Assembly: GCA_963575645.1 (NCBI GenBank)
Contig: OY754470.1
Coordinates: forward strand, 48,391,201-48,455,200
Origin: Xanthostigma xanthostigma
Taxonomy: Eukaryota > Arthropoda > Insecta > Raphidioptera > Raphidiidae
Direction of reading: 5' to 3'
Length of the DNA: 64,000 bases
The notes under the pieces are model-generated. The model did no database searches and was not told the DNA's origin. It saw nothing but the letters and a program-made list of their open reading frames with translations. Position 1 is the first letter of the stretch. Each line of letters starts with the position of its first letter. Below, piece after piece: positions 33,206 through 45,440 of this stretch. Position numbers and translations under genes: made by a program.

Positions 33206-35113
33206 TAGTCTAACCTTAACAACGTGTTATTTCAGTGATTCAAATTTATTATTTTAAATTCTTTTAAAAACACTAAAAAAGAAAAAACTAGTGACAAAGT
33301 CAACAAGACGTTGTAGTTTAGCTAAAGTTGCAAGGACCCTGGACTCGTTAAAATAAATAAATATCGCATTCACTTACTATTTATGCAGACATCACTTGAA
33401 GTCCAAAGAATTAACCACTCCACCGATTTGATTTCAAAAACACAGATCACTCTCATACATCGCGTGTATATAAAAAGTTATTACAAATCTCGCCACAATT
33501 TATGTCGCAAAATATAGCGCCAATTCCGTCACAAAGTCACAAGTAAACTGAATGTCAAATACAATAATAAATAATTTTAAAAAGAGTTGAATATTGTTAT
33601 TGGCAAAGTGCAAACGCAAGAGCAAAGCAATGTTATATAAACTCGTTGGTTCTGTAATAGCTCTTATGTGCATAGTTGGCAGATTTTACGTTTTTTAAAT
33701 GAAAAGATTCAGGAAACAGAGCTCTATACACTAGTAATACCTCCAAATTAATTTTACAGTAACCAACAAGGGGAAGTAACTCTCATGTGAAAAGTTGTAT
33801 CAAATAATTCCTCCCATGTGCCAATAAATCCGAAATTTACGTTAAATATTTTTTAAGAAAATACTTCGTCTTAATTAAACATATTGTATAGTGAAGATAA
33901 GTATGAATTAGTAATATACCTCTGAAATTGCTAGTTCTTACAATCCATTGCTGAAATAACCACTTTTTGGCCTTTCTTGCAAATTTTACTTTTTGCAAAT
34001 AACAGGTATTACAGAACCAACGACGAAATATTATATTCCAGTAACGAGGCCAGTCATTAATTAAAAATTTTGTCCGGATATTAAAAGGTTTTGTTTCGTT
34101 ATGCTTAAGAGGTAGTTCTATTCATTCTAAAATCTGTTTTTGAATTATCTACTCTAACAGAACAAGTAATCTCGGAAAGGCACAATACAAATCGTACATG
34201 GTTAGGGAAGCATTTCATAAAAAACTTTGGGAAATTACTGCTATGGACTATGTTTTATTCAATTATTAATTAAATTACTTTAAGTTCGTCAAAACTGAAC
34301 ACTAGACTCTTGTACGCGAGTCGTATCGGACGACCGGTTGATGCATTCGGGTCGATGTTTGTGAATTATGATGATCTATAAATCAGTTAGTAAATGGCAA
34401 AAATCATGATTTTTGAACACTAGTATCTTAGACACTGTCCCACCTAGACGTATGATATTTAGAATACTGCTTCTTGAAACCTTAACCCCCCTGAAAAAAA
34501 TGTTCTGTGACGTTATTAACCTTGGAAATAGGGGAGATCGAAAAGGCTCGACGCACTTCGAGCACTATGCTTCTTTTTATTCTCAACTCCTCAAATTATT
34601 CTTTTTACTGTAATGAAAGAAAGCAATAATAACAGAAATTTATTAGTACAGGTAAAGAAAATCTTCTTTGTGTGAAATAAAGAAAATTCTCCTTGCCCTA
34701 ACAAAATAAAATATCTAGAGGACTAGAGCAGCACATATTATTATACGCTATTCTAAGTACGTTATATTTTTACTTTGAAGATTGCGCGGTGTTTTAAATT
34801 CTCTTTCTTTTTTCGCACGAATAATTTTTGCACCGTTTACAAAATCGCGTTAAAACTTTGTTTTCAAGCAAACTTTCTTTCCTATTAACGCTTTTTAACT
34901 AGGAAAATTGAATTAGTCTTTGCTTTGTAAAATAACATTTGTGGAAATAAAATCATAACTTGGTGCATGGCCATGACGATATTATTACCGTTCACAGAGA
35001 GGTTGAAACATAGCTAATTTTATAAACACCCTGAGGCGAACATTCTGCGTTGTCAATGTTAAAGTTAACAGCACTTTTAAATTTCTCACTTTAACTTAGG
35101 TGATGTGAAATGA
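33206..35113. other. unassigned sequence
   Basis: About 1.9 kb without recognised repeats or supported genes. The plus-strand ORF at 34413-34613 has no domain. Confidence 0.35.
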
Positions 35114-36330
35114 TCCCGCACAAACCTTATGGGATTTGGTTCTCGGTTAAATTGATCAAAAATGGTTTTATTTTAAAGTTTAAAGGTCACTAAGAAAAAG
35201 TGTTCATGGGCGCATAGCCTAAAAACCAATAGAATTTTAGCTAAATATATGTTTAGCGAGATTTTAGATATAGGGATACCCATTGAATTCGCAATCTTAA
35301 AAAATCTTAAGCTCTAAAAATTAGTGTTGGGCATAATCGATATATTTCAATAATCGAAAGAATCGAAATAATCGCTTTTTATAATCGAATGATCATTCGA
35401 ATTATCGATTATGAATGATTCGAATGATCATTCGAATTATCGATTATGGATGATTCGAATTATCGATTATGAATGATTCGAATGATCATTCGAATTATCT
35501 ATTATGAATGATTCAAATGATCATTCGAATTATCAATTATGAATGATGCGTTTTATTTACTTTTACATTATAAGCGAATGATCATTCAAAATATCGATTA
35601 TGAATTATGTTCAAACTTTGCAATTTCGATTTGTTAATATTACTTAACACAATATTAATAATGGAATCCCTGGTATGATCGAATAGAAATAGAAATATAT
35701 TTGTTATGTCCTAGATGGATACATCGTCAATTTATATAATGAGTTAAACATTAAAATTTAAAAAATCCTTAATGTCATAAAAACAATTTTTTAGGAATTT
35801 GATTTAACGCAGAAACCGAATGATATATCGATATATCACATTAATATCGACAGTGGACATAGCAATAGTACTGTGTCGGGATTTAATATACATTTCATAT
35901 TTCATAATCGATTCAAGCGAATGATATCTCGGTTGCCATAATCGAATGATCGATTATTCGGCCATAATCGAAATATTTCGATTATATCATTCATAATCGC
36001 CCAACACTACTAAAAATATGTTTTCGAGTGCGCTGAATCCGAATATGACATTATTTTTTTAATACAGGGTGACACCTTCCAACAGTTTCTAGTTTTCGAA
36101 TATTTTTCTATTTCTAAAAAAAACACAAAAGTTGAACATGATAAATGTTTGTGAAATCAATGGATATTCCTATATCTAAAATCTCGCTAAAGATATATGT
36201 AGCTAAAAATCTATTGGTTTTTAGGCTATGCACCGATGGATATTTGTCCTTAGTGACCTTTAAACTATAAAACAAAACCATTTTCAATCAATTTAACTAA
36301 GAACCAAATCCCATAAGATTGTGCGGTGTC
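35114..36330. mobile_element. foldback family H, copy 1, interrupted
   Basis: The arms carry 'acaaaccttatgggatttgg', 'agtttaaaggtcactaag' and 'tttagcgagattttagatat' on the left and their inverses on the right, ending at 'caaatcccataagattgtg'. Without the hAT insertion it is about 530 bp. A second copy is at 43540-44032. Confidence 0.8.
35322..36009. mobile_element. hAT element inside family H, perfect duplication
   Basis: The ends TAGTGTTGGGCATAATCGA and CGCCCAACACTA are inverted. CTAAAAAT is duplicated exactly at 35314-35321 and 36010-36017, as expected for hAT. The left third contains an array of 'gaatgatcattcgaattatc' and GATTATGAATGATTC units. No ORF. Confidence 0.88.
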
Positions 36331-36640
36331 ATTTACATTAACCATACCGAATAGCACCATCGTAAGTTTGAACTCGAAACTCGGTATATCTGTATTTGTA
36401 ATCACGTGGAGAAGCGACGAAACATCTGACATGAGCTAAGTGACGTAGTGAAGTATGTTACGTCGTTACTTATTTTGACGTCGGTGAAGATATAATATGA
36501 ATATGTCGCTCCTGCATGTTTCATGTCAATGAATCAAAATGCTTTTGATGTGCTTGTGCTTTCAACTACAGACTGTTATAAAAACGTTAGCAAAATTCTA
36601 AGAGCGAGGAGACCAATTCCCAAAAAAAACATTTAGGAAA
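36331..36640. other. unassigned sequence upstream of promoter-like segment
   Basis: No gene or recognised repeat. Confidence 0.3.
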
Positions 36641-36645
36641 ACATC

Positions 36646-36875
36646 CAATCAAAAATTTAATTTCATTTGTTGCGCACGCCACTGCTTTCTGTCGAATGCT
36701 CTAGGAGACAACAATGAACGCAGGTATAAAGGTTTTGTGGCGGCCGGAAGCTACATCCCAACCTTGTAACAACAATAAATGCAGGTATAGAAGGGACCAG
36801 AAGATTCTAGAAAACGCTGGAAAGCGTACCCAGCACACGTATAAATACGACCAGGCAAGCTCGGTGAGTCAGTCA
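36646..36875 (+). promoter_or_regulatory. heat-shock-type core promoter
   Basis: A heat shock element GAAGATTCTAGAA (36800-36812) has units GAA, TTC, GAA at exact 5-bp spacing, and further in-phase GAA units lie at 36790 and 36820. TATAAATA is at 36840-36847 and an insect initiator TCAGT is at 36869-36873, about 30 bp downstream. ATCCAATC is upstream near 36646. The arrangement matches insect heat-inducible promoters. No long ORF follows, so it may drive a non-coding RNA, a distant exon, or belong to a retrotransposon LTR. Confidence 0.55.
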
Positions 36876-37555
36876 GATTTCGTGTGTGAGTGAGTTCATA
36901 CAGCAAAAGTATAAGGGGCTACAAATAGCTGTGACATAAATTGTTCAGTCGGTGCAATATACCGAGGTAACTGTAGAGATAGCAGATAAATGAAATGTGT
37001 AAATACTAGTGCGGAGTGCGGGTATTTTATAAAATCACACTTGACTACAGCGTGCTCATGGAGTATAGAGTTTGTAAACATTTTTATCATAACTATGGCT
37101 TATTTTTGACAAATATCTAATAGAATTGACATATTCAATTACTGTTCAGATGAGACGCTTTAGATTTACCGTTTAGAGACATATCAGAAGCCGAGCATAG
37201 GTTTATTGCTAAATGTGTGAAGTCATAGAAAATCGAATGGATTACGTAATTGGCCAAATCACCTTGTATATTTATGTAACACATCATTAGTGGTTCTCTT
37301 TTATAAATCGTAGCGGATGACAGGATGTAATATTGAATGCGCTTCAGGATTATGGCAACGTATATTTAAATTTTAATATTCGAGTTATAAGTTGATTAAA
37401 AATAATTCAAAGGAAACTTGGGGTAATCTTAAGTCGCACTAAAATAGATGACTACGTTGAAACCTCCCTTTAGGTCTCTATATTTCAAGCAGAGAGACGG
37501 AGAGAGACAAAATATTTCAAATATCTCTCATTAGAGATATTGAAGCACAAGTTGC
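36876..37555. other. region downstream of the promoter-like segment
   Basis: No long ORF. ACCGAGGTAACT near 36962 could be a splice donor, but no acceptor or coding exon was identified. Confidence 0.3.
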
Positions 37556-37924
37556 CAGGGCCGGATTTACCCTAAGTGCCGCCCTGGGACACCGTAAAAA
37601 TCCTACATACAATGGGGTAAAGGTTCGGAGTACAATTTTCAAATTAATAATATGATTCGTTTATAGTCAAAAATCTTTTCATTACAAACGGGATAATTAC
37701 ACAAGAAAACATTCTTTTTCGTATTAATTGACAAACAAAACGATTTCGAAATATTTTCAGAGGCAAATGCGTGTGACTGAAAAAAAATGTACATTTTAAG
37801 AGTGTTTTCAACACGGTCCCACTTTTTGAAGAATTTTCTGTAACGCGAAACATTTTTTCATACGTTTTAAACTTTGCCGCCCTGGTCACTAGCCCCTACT
37901 ACTCTTATAGTAAATTCAGTGCTG
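37556..37924. mobile_element. hAT-like MITE, CAGGGCCGGATTTACC end
   Basis: It begins CAGGGCCGGATTTACCC and ends AGTAAATTCAGTGCTG, loosely inverted. Both inner ends carry 'gccgccctgg'. This is the common animal hAT pattern. A clean 8-bp duplication was not found. The ORF 37644-37889 is inside and not a gene. Confidence 0.5.
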
Positions 37925-38437
37925 ATTTTACGTTTTTGATTCCAAGCAAAATCGACGTCACTAATCAGTAAACAGTTTCGTCACCGTTTCAAAATTGTCC
38001 ATTCATAGTATGTTGAAACAGAGCTGTTATAAGTCGAGAGTTAATCAGCCGTTTTATTATGTTCTGGACGACTGTATAAGGTTTCAGCATATTACGCTGT
38101 GGGTTGTAGAACAACCCATTTCTAGTTCGTAGCATATTCACATGTATCTGAAGAACGGGAAATAAAAAAAAGTCTAAAGTGCATTTTTATCGGAAACACA
38201 TATACGTGATAAACATTTTTTAACCTCCGACTGACAAAAAATTATAGACGATCGACATCAAAGGTCAGAAGTATATACAATATAAGTATATTTTCCGGTG
38301 GCATCTTAGACCGACTTTGATGCAGTCTTCTTTGACGACAGAATTTTTTTACGAGAAGGTTACTGCCTACGAAAAAAGCTGATGAAATACAAAAAAAGTA
38401 TTCAAAATGTAATACAATAACATAACTTCAATATGTA
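37925..38437. other. unassigned sequence
   Basis: No gene or recognised repeat. Confidence 0.3.
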
Positions 38438-38762
38438 ACCGAGCGGGGTGGCGTAGTGGTGAGAGCACTGGGATTCGGGAGGTACCGGGTTTGAATCCCG
38501 GCAAGGGCAGATGTGGCTGGGACTTTTTCTTGCTGTCTCTCGCCGAGAAACGGTGTACTGTACCGGCCGTCTTGTTGAAGTTTTCTATGGTTTCCTTTAA
38601 TAATTCCAGATAAATATCAAAATGGTACCTTATTCAAGACCATGGCCGGATTACCTGTCAAACTCTTATGCTCAAAATTTACCTACCTTATCCAAGAATT
38701 CCTTCATTCGCACATTGCTATTAAGTGGAAGTTTAAAAATGTAGAAAATAACGTGTGATATA
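38438..38762 (+). mobile_element. tRNA-derived SINE, copy 3
   Basis: The fullest SINE copy: ACCGAGCGGGGTGGCGTAG head, A box GTGGCGTAGTGGTGAGAG, B box GGGTTTGAATCCC, then the conserved body through 'ttccagataaatatcaaaat' to 'gtagaaaataacgtgtgat'. Confidence 0.82.
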
Positions 38763-39062
38763 TGGAAAATAATAATGGTGTGAATGTCGTCTGTTATGAC
38801 AAGAAGTAGAGAAACGGACGTTAATCACATTATTAACATCCATAACTCCATTAAAAAAGTAATAAAATTAAAACTATTTTAAAAATATAAAAAACAAAAA
38901 TCTGTCATGCAATATTGCGCCCCGTGGTTCGAGTTAAGCATCGCAGTCTTTGCCTGAAATATGAGGGTACGAGCCCACTAATACAAGACAGATTAAAAAA
39001 GTTCAACCTTAAAAATAAATTGGCACCAGATCCAAGTACGCCTAGTTCTTGATGGAATTAAA
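38763..39062. other. unassigned sequence
   Basis: No gene or recognised repeat. 'gtggttcgagttaagc' near 38932 faintly recalls a tRNA B box but has no stems. Confidence 0.3.
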
Positions 39063-39622
39063 AAAAATTGGTTGTCTGTAAAGTCGGTTTACGGACGATA
39101 GTTTTACGTGATAACGTATTCCGTAATACATAACCTAAATTTATATAATAATTATAATAATTCGAATCTATGATATTGCATCTTTCGCTTCAAATTTAGG
39201 TTAATTTTATTTATTTAAATTATTCACCATATAATATAATTGTTTTTTGTAACTTTCTTTCTTTCGTATTTATTTTAAGTCTCAAAGATTAGCTGTCATA
39301 ATATTTATAAAACAATTGTTTCACTGTTTATATAAAATTCCAAAACCTACTTACAATATTTAAGTATTTTCATACGTCAAAAAATTGATTTTTATAATGA
39401 TAAAATTTGTAAGAAAACGATTTTTTCGAGAGATGAGACCTAGCTAAAACGATTTTTTGCCCCCCAAAATCCCTTTTCAGTAAATTTCATCCAAATCGTT
39501 AGGGCCGTTTTCGAGAAAAGCACGCACAGGGTCAGGCGGAACGTTACGAACGTTAGGAACGTTACACTTTTTCGTACATGCAGCCGGTGTTTTATCAATT
39601 TATAAGACGTTATCACGTCAAA
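39063..39622 (-). mobile_element. family A element, copy A4
   Basis: Both ends are family A, in minus orientation ('ggttgtctgtaaagtcgg' at 39070 and ATAAGACGTTATCACGTC at 39602). The interior differs from A1 except near the ends, and shares 'ataattcgaatctatgatat' TGCATCTTTCG with A2. Confidence 0.75.
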
Positions 39623-41335
39623 AGTGCATAAACAGTGCGAGTGTAATTTGAAGAAAAACAAACCTAGAACGGCATTAATATGTTTAAAGTCAACACAAAG
39701 TAGCAGAACAGCTGTACTAACGTTGAGACGCAATCGTCCCTTTCAGGTTTTCACATTCAGTGTTCAGACGGAAGGACGAAAGGTCGTTTCCATGTAATGC
39801 TTTCAACGCTTGATGTAGAGCGAATGTCGGACAAAATGAAAATTCTCACACTGTGACCGAAATTACAGAAATCAATTGTATCCAGAGCTGAAATGGTTGG
39901 GAAGGACTATAAAGACTTTTTGTGTTATATCCTAAATATATAACTGGATGAAAAAGCGAGTTGACAAGAGCTGATGTCATTCAATTAATTAAAAAGTCGC
40001 ACTTATTATCTTTGTGATCAATTATAAAATTTGAAACGCAAAGAACCATTCGTTTTGCGTTTGATGTCCCATCTATTAGAGAAATTGAAATACTAAATAT
40101 TCGTGCTGTGCTGTGTAGGAAAATACATGTCGAACTTTTACCATTCTAACTTCACAAGTACAGAATGGTACTAATTTAAAATTCATTTTTCAAAATCATA
40201 CAATAGTTTTTCGTTTTGTGGCTTTCAGAATCCAAAAAAACATATTTTTGGCAAAAGTCTGTGCGTTCGTTTGTCTATTAGTCTGTTTGAGCACGATTCA
40301 GGTCAAACGGCTGAGCGAATCGAAACGAATTTTTGATAAGATCTTTTTTGGGGAAAGTCGACGCATGCGCAAAAGAGATACGCACTATAACGTTGCTTTT
40401 CTGTTATAACAATGTATTTTTCACATCGGATTTTTATTCTATTTATTTTTCCACGAACGTTTTGTAATTTTTTTCTAAACTCTATAGTTCCAGAAATATT
40501 TTAAAACTAAAAAAATCAGCTGTTCTAAAGATTTGTCATGAAGAAACTAGTTAGGTAACCGAAAAGCATGATTTGATTAATTTTTACACGTGAAACCATA
40601 TTATGTAACCACGCAAACGAATAGCAAATATAATATTTATTTTTTTTTATTATAATATGTCAAAATGTCAATATTGTTGAAATTGGAAAGGTCTTGTCTC
40701 CCTATATTAGTGAAAATGACAGTTTCACAAAAAAGTAAATATTATTATTTTTTTAGACTAATGTAAGAAATCATGTTTTTAATTTTTTAATTGTATTTTT
40801 TCTAGAAACAAAGGAAAAAAATTCTTTTCTGTATTTTTAAATTATAGGTAAAATATTATTACTAATTATGTTTCAGATTATTTTCTTAATTATATCAAAT
40901 AAATAAAAATATCAATAAAAGTTTCCTTGTTTCTGATTTTGGTTAAAAATTAACTAGAAAAAAAACATGCCGCGTCAGCATGTTATTATCATTTTATATA
41001 CAGCTCTCTTCTGTTTTTCAAATAGAGATTTTTTATACATGTGTATGGTATGTATGCATTTCTTATGCCATGAACTGTGAATGTTTATTCGCAAGAGAAT
41101 TTCCATAATTTAAATTTTATAGTCTTATAAAAAATAAAAATAAACAATTTGTATGCATAATAAAGACGTTAATATATTACTTAACTTTTTTTTGATCATG
41201 TTTAAATGATAAGCCGGGGAAGGAAGTTATGTAATGGATTCGTTTTCTCATGTTTAATTTTAAATTAATTTTACTAGGAATATAAACTTCCACAGGCTGT
41301 TTCATAAAACAGAGATTGTCTATTTTAACAAGTAC
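39623..41335. other. unassigned sequence
   Basis: No supported gene. 'ggcatgcgcaaaagagat'-type wording at 40360-40380 is shared with the interior of A2 (26845 and 26970). The minus-strand ORF at 39440-39733 extends out of A4 and has no domain. Confidence 0.35.
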
Positions 41336-42343
41336 TAGCGGCCCGCTCCGGCTTGGTAATGCGCGTCTTGATATAAAATTACGGGGTCATGTCGATGCGA
41401 TGGCATTTTTTTGCGCAGTGAAAAGGAAAAGGCGTTTGGGTGTACCTAGTTCTTTAAAAAACAATTACGGAGTCGTATCGATGCGATGACTTTTTTGCGC
41501 AGTGAAAAGGGGAAGGCATTTAGGGGGAGTTTTTTAAAAAGCAAAAACGGGGTCGTGTCGATGCGATGGAGTTTTTTTGCGCAGTACAAAGAGGAGGGCG
41601 CTTGGGAGGAGTTCTTTCAAAAGAAATTACGGGGTCGTGTATACAAAGTGAGATAGTAACATAGTAATTCTACACCAGTTTTGCTGACAGGATATTTTGT
41701 CGCGGATATTTTTTCGGAGGATATTTTGTCAGTTAGGATATTTTGTTGGGAGATGTTTTGTCGGGGGATGAAAACGTGCGGAATCGTCCGGCTTCGCTCG
41801 AATTTGTAGATTGCTACCGTTTTTTCTTCTACTTACGTTGCAAAATTGATGTCCACGAAAATCATATAGCCTGTGTCCATCCTGAAGGTTCATTCTAAAT
41901 ATTGGTGAAAAAATCTGATAGAATTTGCTCAAAACTATTACTTCAAAAAACCTGTTAAAGTACCATGTATCGACATCTGATAGAATTTGCTCGAAGATAT
42001 TAGTTCAGAAGCAAATCTGGTAGAATTTGCTCAAAGCTGTTAGTTCAGACGCCGGGCTGCAAAATGAAAAACATTTTGCAGAGTTATAATGTAGCAAGTT
42101 TTGTTTAATTAACTCTCTCTCTCTTTTTTGTAATATTGTCAAAATTAGTTTTCTTTATTTACGCTGGAAAAATGAATGTTGTTATTATTTTGGAAAAATT
42201 TAATTGATTAATTTCTTCGCTAGAGAAAACATCATTTTACGAATTATTTATAATTCAATTACAGCGTTTTATTTTTTTTTAAGTAAGAGCTTAGTAGTGT
42301 TTACAATATCTATCGCACCCGGGTGGCGCTGGGCCAACCGCTA
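41336..42343 (+). mobile_element. RTE-like fragments, two in opposite orientation
   Basis: It begins ACTAGCGGCCCGCTCCGG and ends with the inverted 'cgcacccgggtggcgctggg' CCAACCGCTAGT. The first half has a minisatellite (41370-41640) and the family D edge; the second half has 'gaatttgctcaaagctgtta' and matches 12470-12560 in minus orientation. Confidence 0.6.
41370..41640 (+). repeat. 85-bp tandem repeat inside the RTE-like fragment
   Basis: Units with 'acggggtcgtgtcgatgcg' and 'ttttttgcgcagt' recur three times plus a partial, with spacing of about 80-90 bp. Units differ by point changes and small indels. Confidence 0.7.
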
Positions 42344-42830
42344 GTAATTTATAGACAGTGAACGGCGAGTGATTGCAAAGCAAAAAACTAACAGACGGCC
42401 CAGCCTATATTTTCTCTCGGTTATTGCGAGACGAGTGGAACAGTAGGTAAATATGCTTGTGAAATGTGTAAATGGAACTACAAAGAAGCTGCAATCTACT
42501 GACCACTTCGTATAATGAAAATGTAAATTATACAGCAGATTCAGCAACTGTAACGACCCTTTCATGTTGCCAATTTCTCTCTTTTCATGCTCGGCACTCT
42601 GGATGTGTGCATACAACAGTGCACTAAAACTAAACATATTTATATTAGCCTCTTTATTTATTTACTCCTAAATTAGTTGACTCAACTCCTGATGTATTAC
42701 AGTGAAGCTTGCCAGAAAGAGAAATCGTTAGTAGTTGAAAATTTCGTTAACCGAAAAGGACAAAAAATTTGCTTTGTATATTAGTTTGAACTCCGTAACA
42801 TGTAATAATAATAATATTTATCCAAGTGTG
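42344..42830. other. unassigned; minus ORF of unknown nature
   Basis: The minus-strand ORF at 42341-42637 (98 codons) has no recognised domain or promoter and starts next to a retroelement edge; it is not called. Confidence 0.3.
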
Positions 42831-42960
42831 TAGGCTTTCACGGCCGGTGTCGATCCAAATATTCTTGGTTTCCTGGCTTGTATGCCGTGGTCCATTGGTA
42901 TTACTACCTGACGTTTCGTCTACAACTGCGATAGACATTATCAAAGGCGATGCGGTAGCG
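42831..42960 (-). mobile_element. retroelement fragment with ribozyme-like core
   Basis: It contains 'tgtaggctttcacggccgg' and, on the minus strand at 42908-42945, TTGATAAT, a GTCTA/TAGAC stem with a nine-base loop, then GAAACGTCAGG. Penelope-like retroelements are known to carry hammerhead motifs; assigning this fragment to them is inference. Confidence 0.4.
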
Positions 42961-42977
42961 GGCGAAGTGTGACAAAC

Positions 42978-43056
42978 AATTCATCAAAATCGGTCAAGCC
43001 GTTTAGGAGGAAAATAATTACAAACACAAGAAACACCGGAATTTTTTATATAAAGA
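42978..43056 (+). mobile_element. RTE-like 3' tail fragment
   Basis: 'atcaaaatcggtcaagccg', TTTAGGAGGA and ACACCGGAATTTTTTATATA match the tail at 3448-3795. Confidence 0.5.
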
Positions 43057-43539
43057 TGTCAAACTTTGTTTCCTGAAATCGTCACGTCACGTAACGTGAC
43101 GCTCGTTTTTTTTCAGTTGACTGCCCATCCGTAGCTTGTGTCCGCTGTCTGGGTTTGCAGCCTACGTTCAGAAGTATAGCTTCAATAAGTAGGAATTAAA
43201 ATGTTACAGTTCAATTAATTTCTTCGTGAAATATTGAATTACCCAAGGAAAATATTTTTTTTAAATTTCAAAATATTATTTTATCGCTCTCGGCATTTTG
43301 TTATTTATTGAAAGAAGTTTTTCCTGAGCGTAAAGTTATAAATTGTTTGTTGAAAAACTCCCTACAGGTAAATATTCTTATTGGAAACTTTTTTATTCAC
43401 TAATATTGGAAAATATGGAGGTATTGGTACAGTAAAGTTCCAATAAAGCTAATGCGAACAAGAAGAAAAAACGACTATTAGAACAATGTCAATAAAAATT
43501 TATTTATTAATAAATTTATTATGTCGAATCGATTTCATT
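43057..43539. other. unassigned sequence
   Basis: Nothing recognised. Confidence 0.3.
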
Positions 43540-44032
43540 TAAACCTTATGGGATTTGGTTCTCGATTAAATTGATCGAAAATGATTTTATTTTATAGTTT
43601 AAAGGTCACTAATCAAAAGTGTCTATAGGCGCGTAGCCTAAACACCAATAGATTTTTAACTACAGATATGTTTAGCGAGATTTTAGATATAGGGATATCC
43701 ATTGAATTCACAATTATTTTTAAAAATCCTATGTTTTCGAATGCGCTGAATCCGAATATGACATTATTATTTTATACAGACTGACACCTTCCAGCATTGC
43801 ATAGTTTTTGACTATTTATCTATTTCTAACAAAAAAAGCACAAAATTTGAACATGGAACATGTTTGTGAATTCAATGGGATATACCTATATCTAAAATCT
43901 CGCTAATCATAACTATATCTAAAAATCTATGCGCCCTTGGACGCTTTTTCTTAGTGACCTTTAAACCATAAAATAAAACCATTTTCGATCAATTTAAGCG
44001 AGAACCAAATCCCATAAAGTTTGGGCGGGGTC
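43540..44032. mobile_element. foldback family H, copy 2
   Basis: An uninterrupted copy: 'aaaccttatgggatttgg' at the left and 'ccaaatcccataaagtttgg' at the right, with arms of about 200 bp around 'gaatgcgctgaatccgaat' and ACTGACACCTTCC. It gives the empty-site reference for the hAT insertion in copy 1. Confidence 0.8.
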
Positions 44033-44317
44033 TTTTATTATGTCGATAAAAAAGAGAACCAATCAAGAGTTCGGAAAGCAGGCAAATCCACTCTTGTGTT
44101 CTCCTTTTTCTCTTTTAGATAGTATTGATATGGACTCATTACATAAAAAAATGCATACAAAAAGTCTACGTTGATCGGAGGTGAGCTCATTTCATCAAAG
44201 AGAGTTGCTAAAAATCGGTTTTTCAAAAAAATGGCATCTACAAAATAATTATTCTAAAAATGACTATTTTTCCCCGAGATTTAAGCATAGAAAAAGAAAA
44301 GATAAAAAGCGAAATTA

Positions 44318-44577
44318 TTTTTGACGGGATAACGTCTTATAAATTGATGAAACACCGGCTGCACGCACGAAAAAGTGTCACGTTCCGCCTGAGCCTGAGC
44401 GTGCAAGCGAGAGCGCGGTATAAGCGATAGAGAGGCACGATCGGCCCAAACGTCGGCTTGTACGCATTTCTCTCTCTTCTCGCGTGACGTCAGAGAGCTC
44501 ATCAATGTTTCTTTATGACGTTATCACGTAAAACCATTGTCCGTAAACCGACTTTACAGACAACCAATTTTTTTTTT
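44318..44577 (+). mobile_element. family A element, short copy A5
   Basis: Only about 260 bp. Both ends are family A, but the interior is a GC-rich variant ('gcgagagcgcggtataagcg', 'cttctcgcgtgacgtcagag') shared with A7 and not with A1. It sits next to T-runs. Confidence 0.75.
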
Positions 44578-44822
44578 AAAAGAGAAGTTTACGTGGCTTG
44601 TTCAGGTTATACACAATCACACTGTAAATATATTGCCTGCAGAAGTCAATACCATGTTTGTGGATACATAACATTACGTAACATGTCAAAAACAGGTTAC
44701 AAGATTTTTGACAATCTCAAAATTTATTCTTTTAGCAATAAACATAATATTTCCTCGAAATACTGTTGGTATAGGGCAGTAATGGCGAACCTTTTTGAGA
44801 AGTGGGTCAAATTTTATTAATT

Positions 44823-45440
44823 ACTAGCGGACCCGGCGAACTTCGTACCGCCTAACAGTATAATATATATATATAATTGGAACATCTATCTATCTATTTT
44901 ATTTATTTTAAAATATACATGGACGTATATGTGTGTATGTCGAGCACTCCGGCTGCGCCGTCGTGCCCGGTGCAAAAGAACGAATGGGGAAGGAAGACAA
45001 AAAATTTAGGGGTGGACTACCCCTAACATTTAGGGGGATGAAAAATAGATGTTGGCGAAGTGACACCTGTAGACATCTGGCGGGGATAACTAATTAAATG
45101 ACGATTTATCAGTTTTCGACCGGACAGGAAAAATGATTAAATTACTAAAATGGCTATTAAAAAATAAGGGTTGATCGTAGAAGGGTGAAAATTGAGGATT
45201 GTATGTATTTTTGTATGTTGTATCATAAAAAAAATTAATTAAATAAATAATAATTAATTAAATTAAAAATTTTGTCTAAAAAATAAAAAAAAAATTTAGG
45301 GGTGGACTACCCCTAACATTTAGGGCCGATTCTCATAGATACCGGATAAGCACAAAAAATTTCATCAAAATCGGTCAAGCCGTTTCGGAGGAGTTCGGCA
45401 ACAAAAACTGTGACACGAGAATTTTATATATATAAATTTT
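44823..45440 (+). mobile_element. RTE-like fragment, rearranged
   Basis: ACTAGCGGACCCGGCGAAC start; the block at 44876-45050 is nearly identical to 3501-3680. A second copy of 'tttaggggtggactacccct' at 45294, followed by the normal tail, shows an internal duplication. It ends at 'acgagaattttatatatata'. Confidence 0.65.

Noticed and set aside
39440..39733. 97-codon minus ORF
   Set aside because: Starts outside and runs into the end of family A copy A4; no domain.
42341..42637. 98-codon minus ORF
   Set aside because: No domain, no promoter, abuts an RTE-like edge, and no splice partner seen.
44281..44505. 74-codon minus ORF with a Ser/Arg-rich look
   Set aside because: Lies within family A copy A5, whose GC-rich interior makes open frames by chance.
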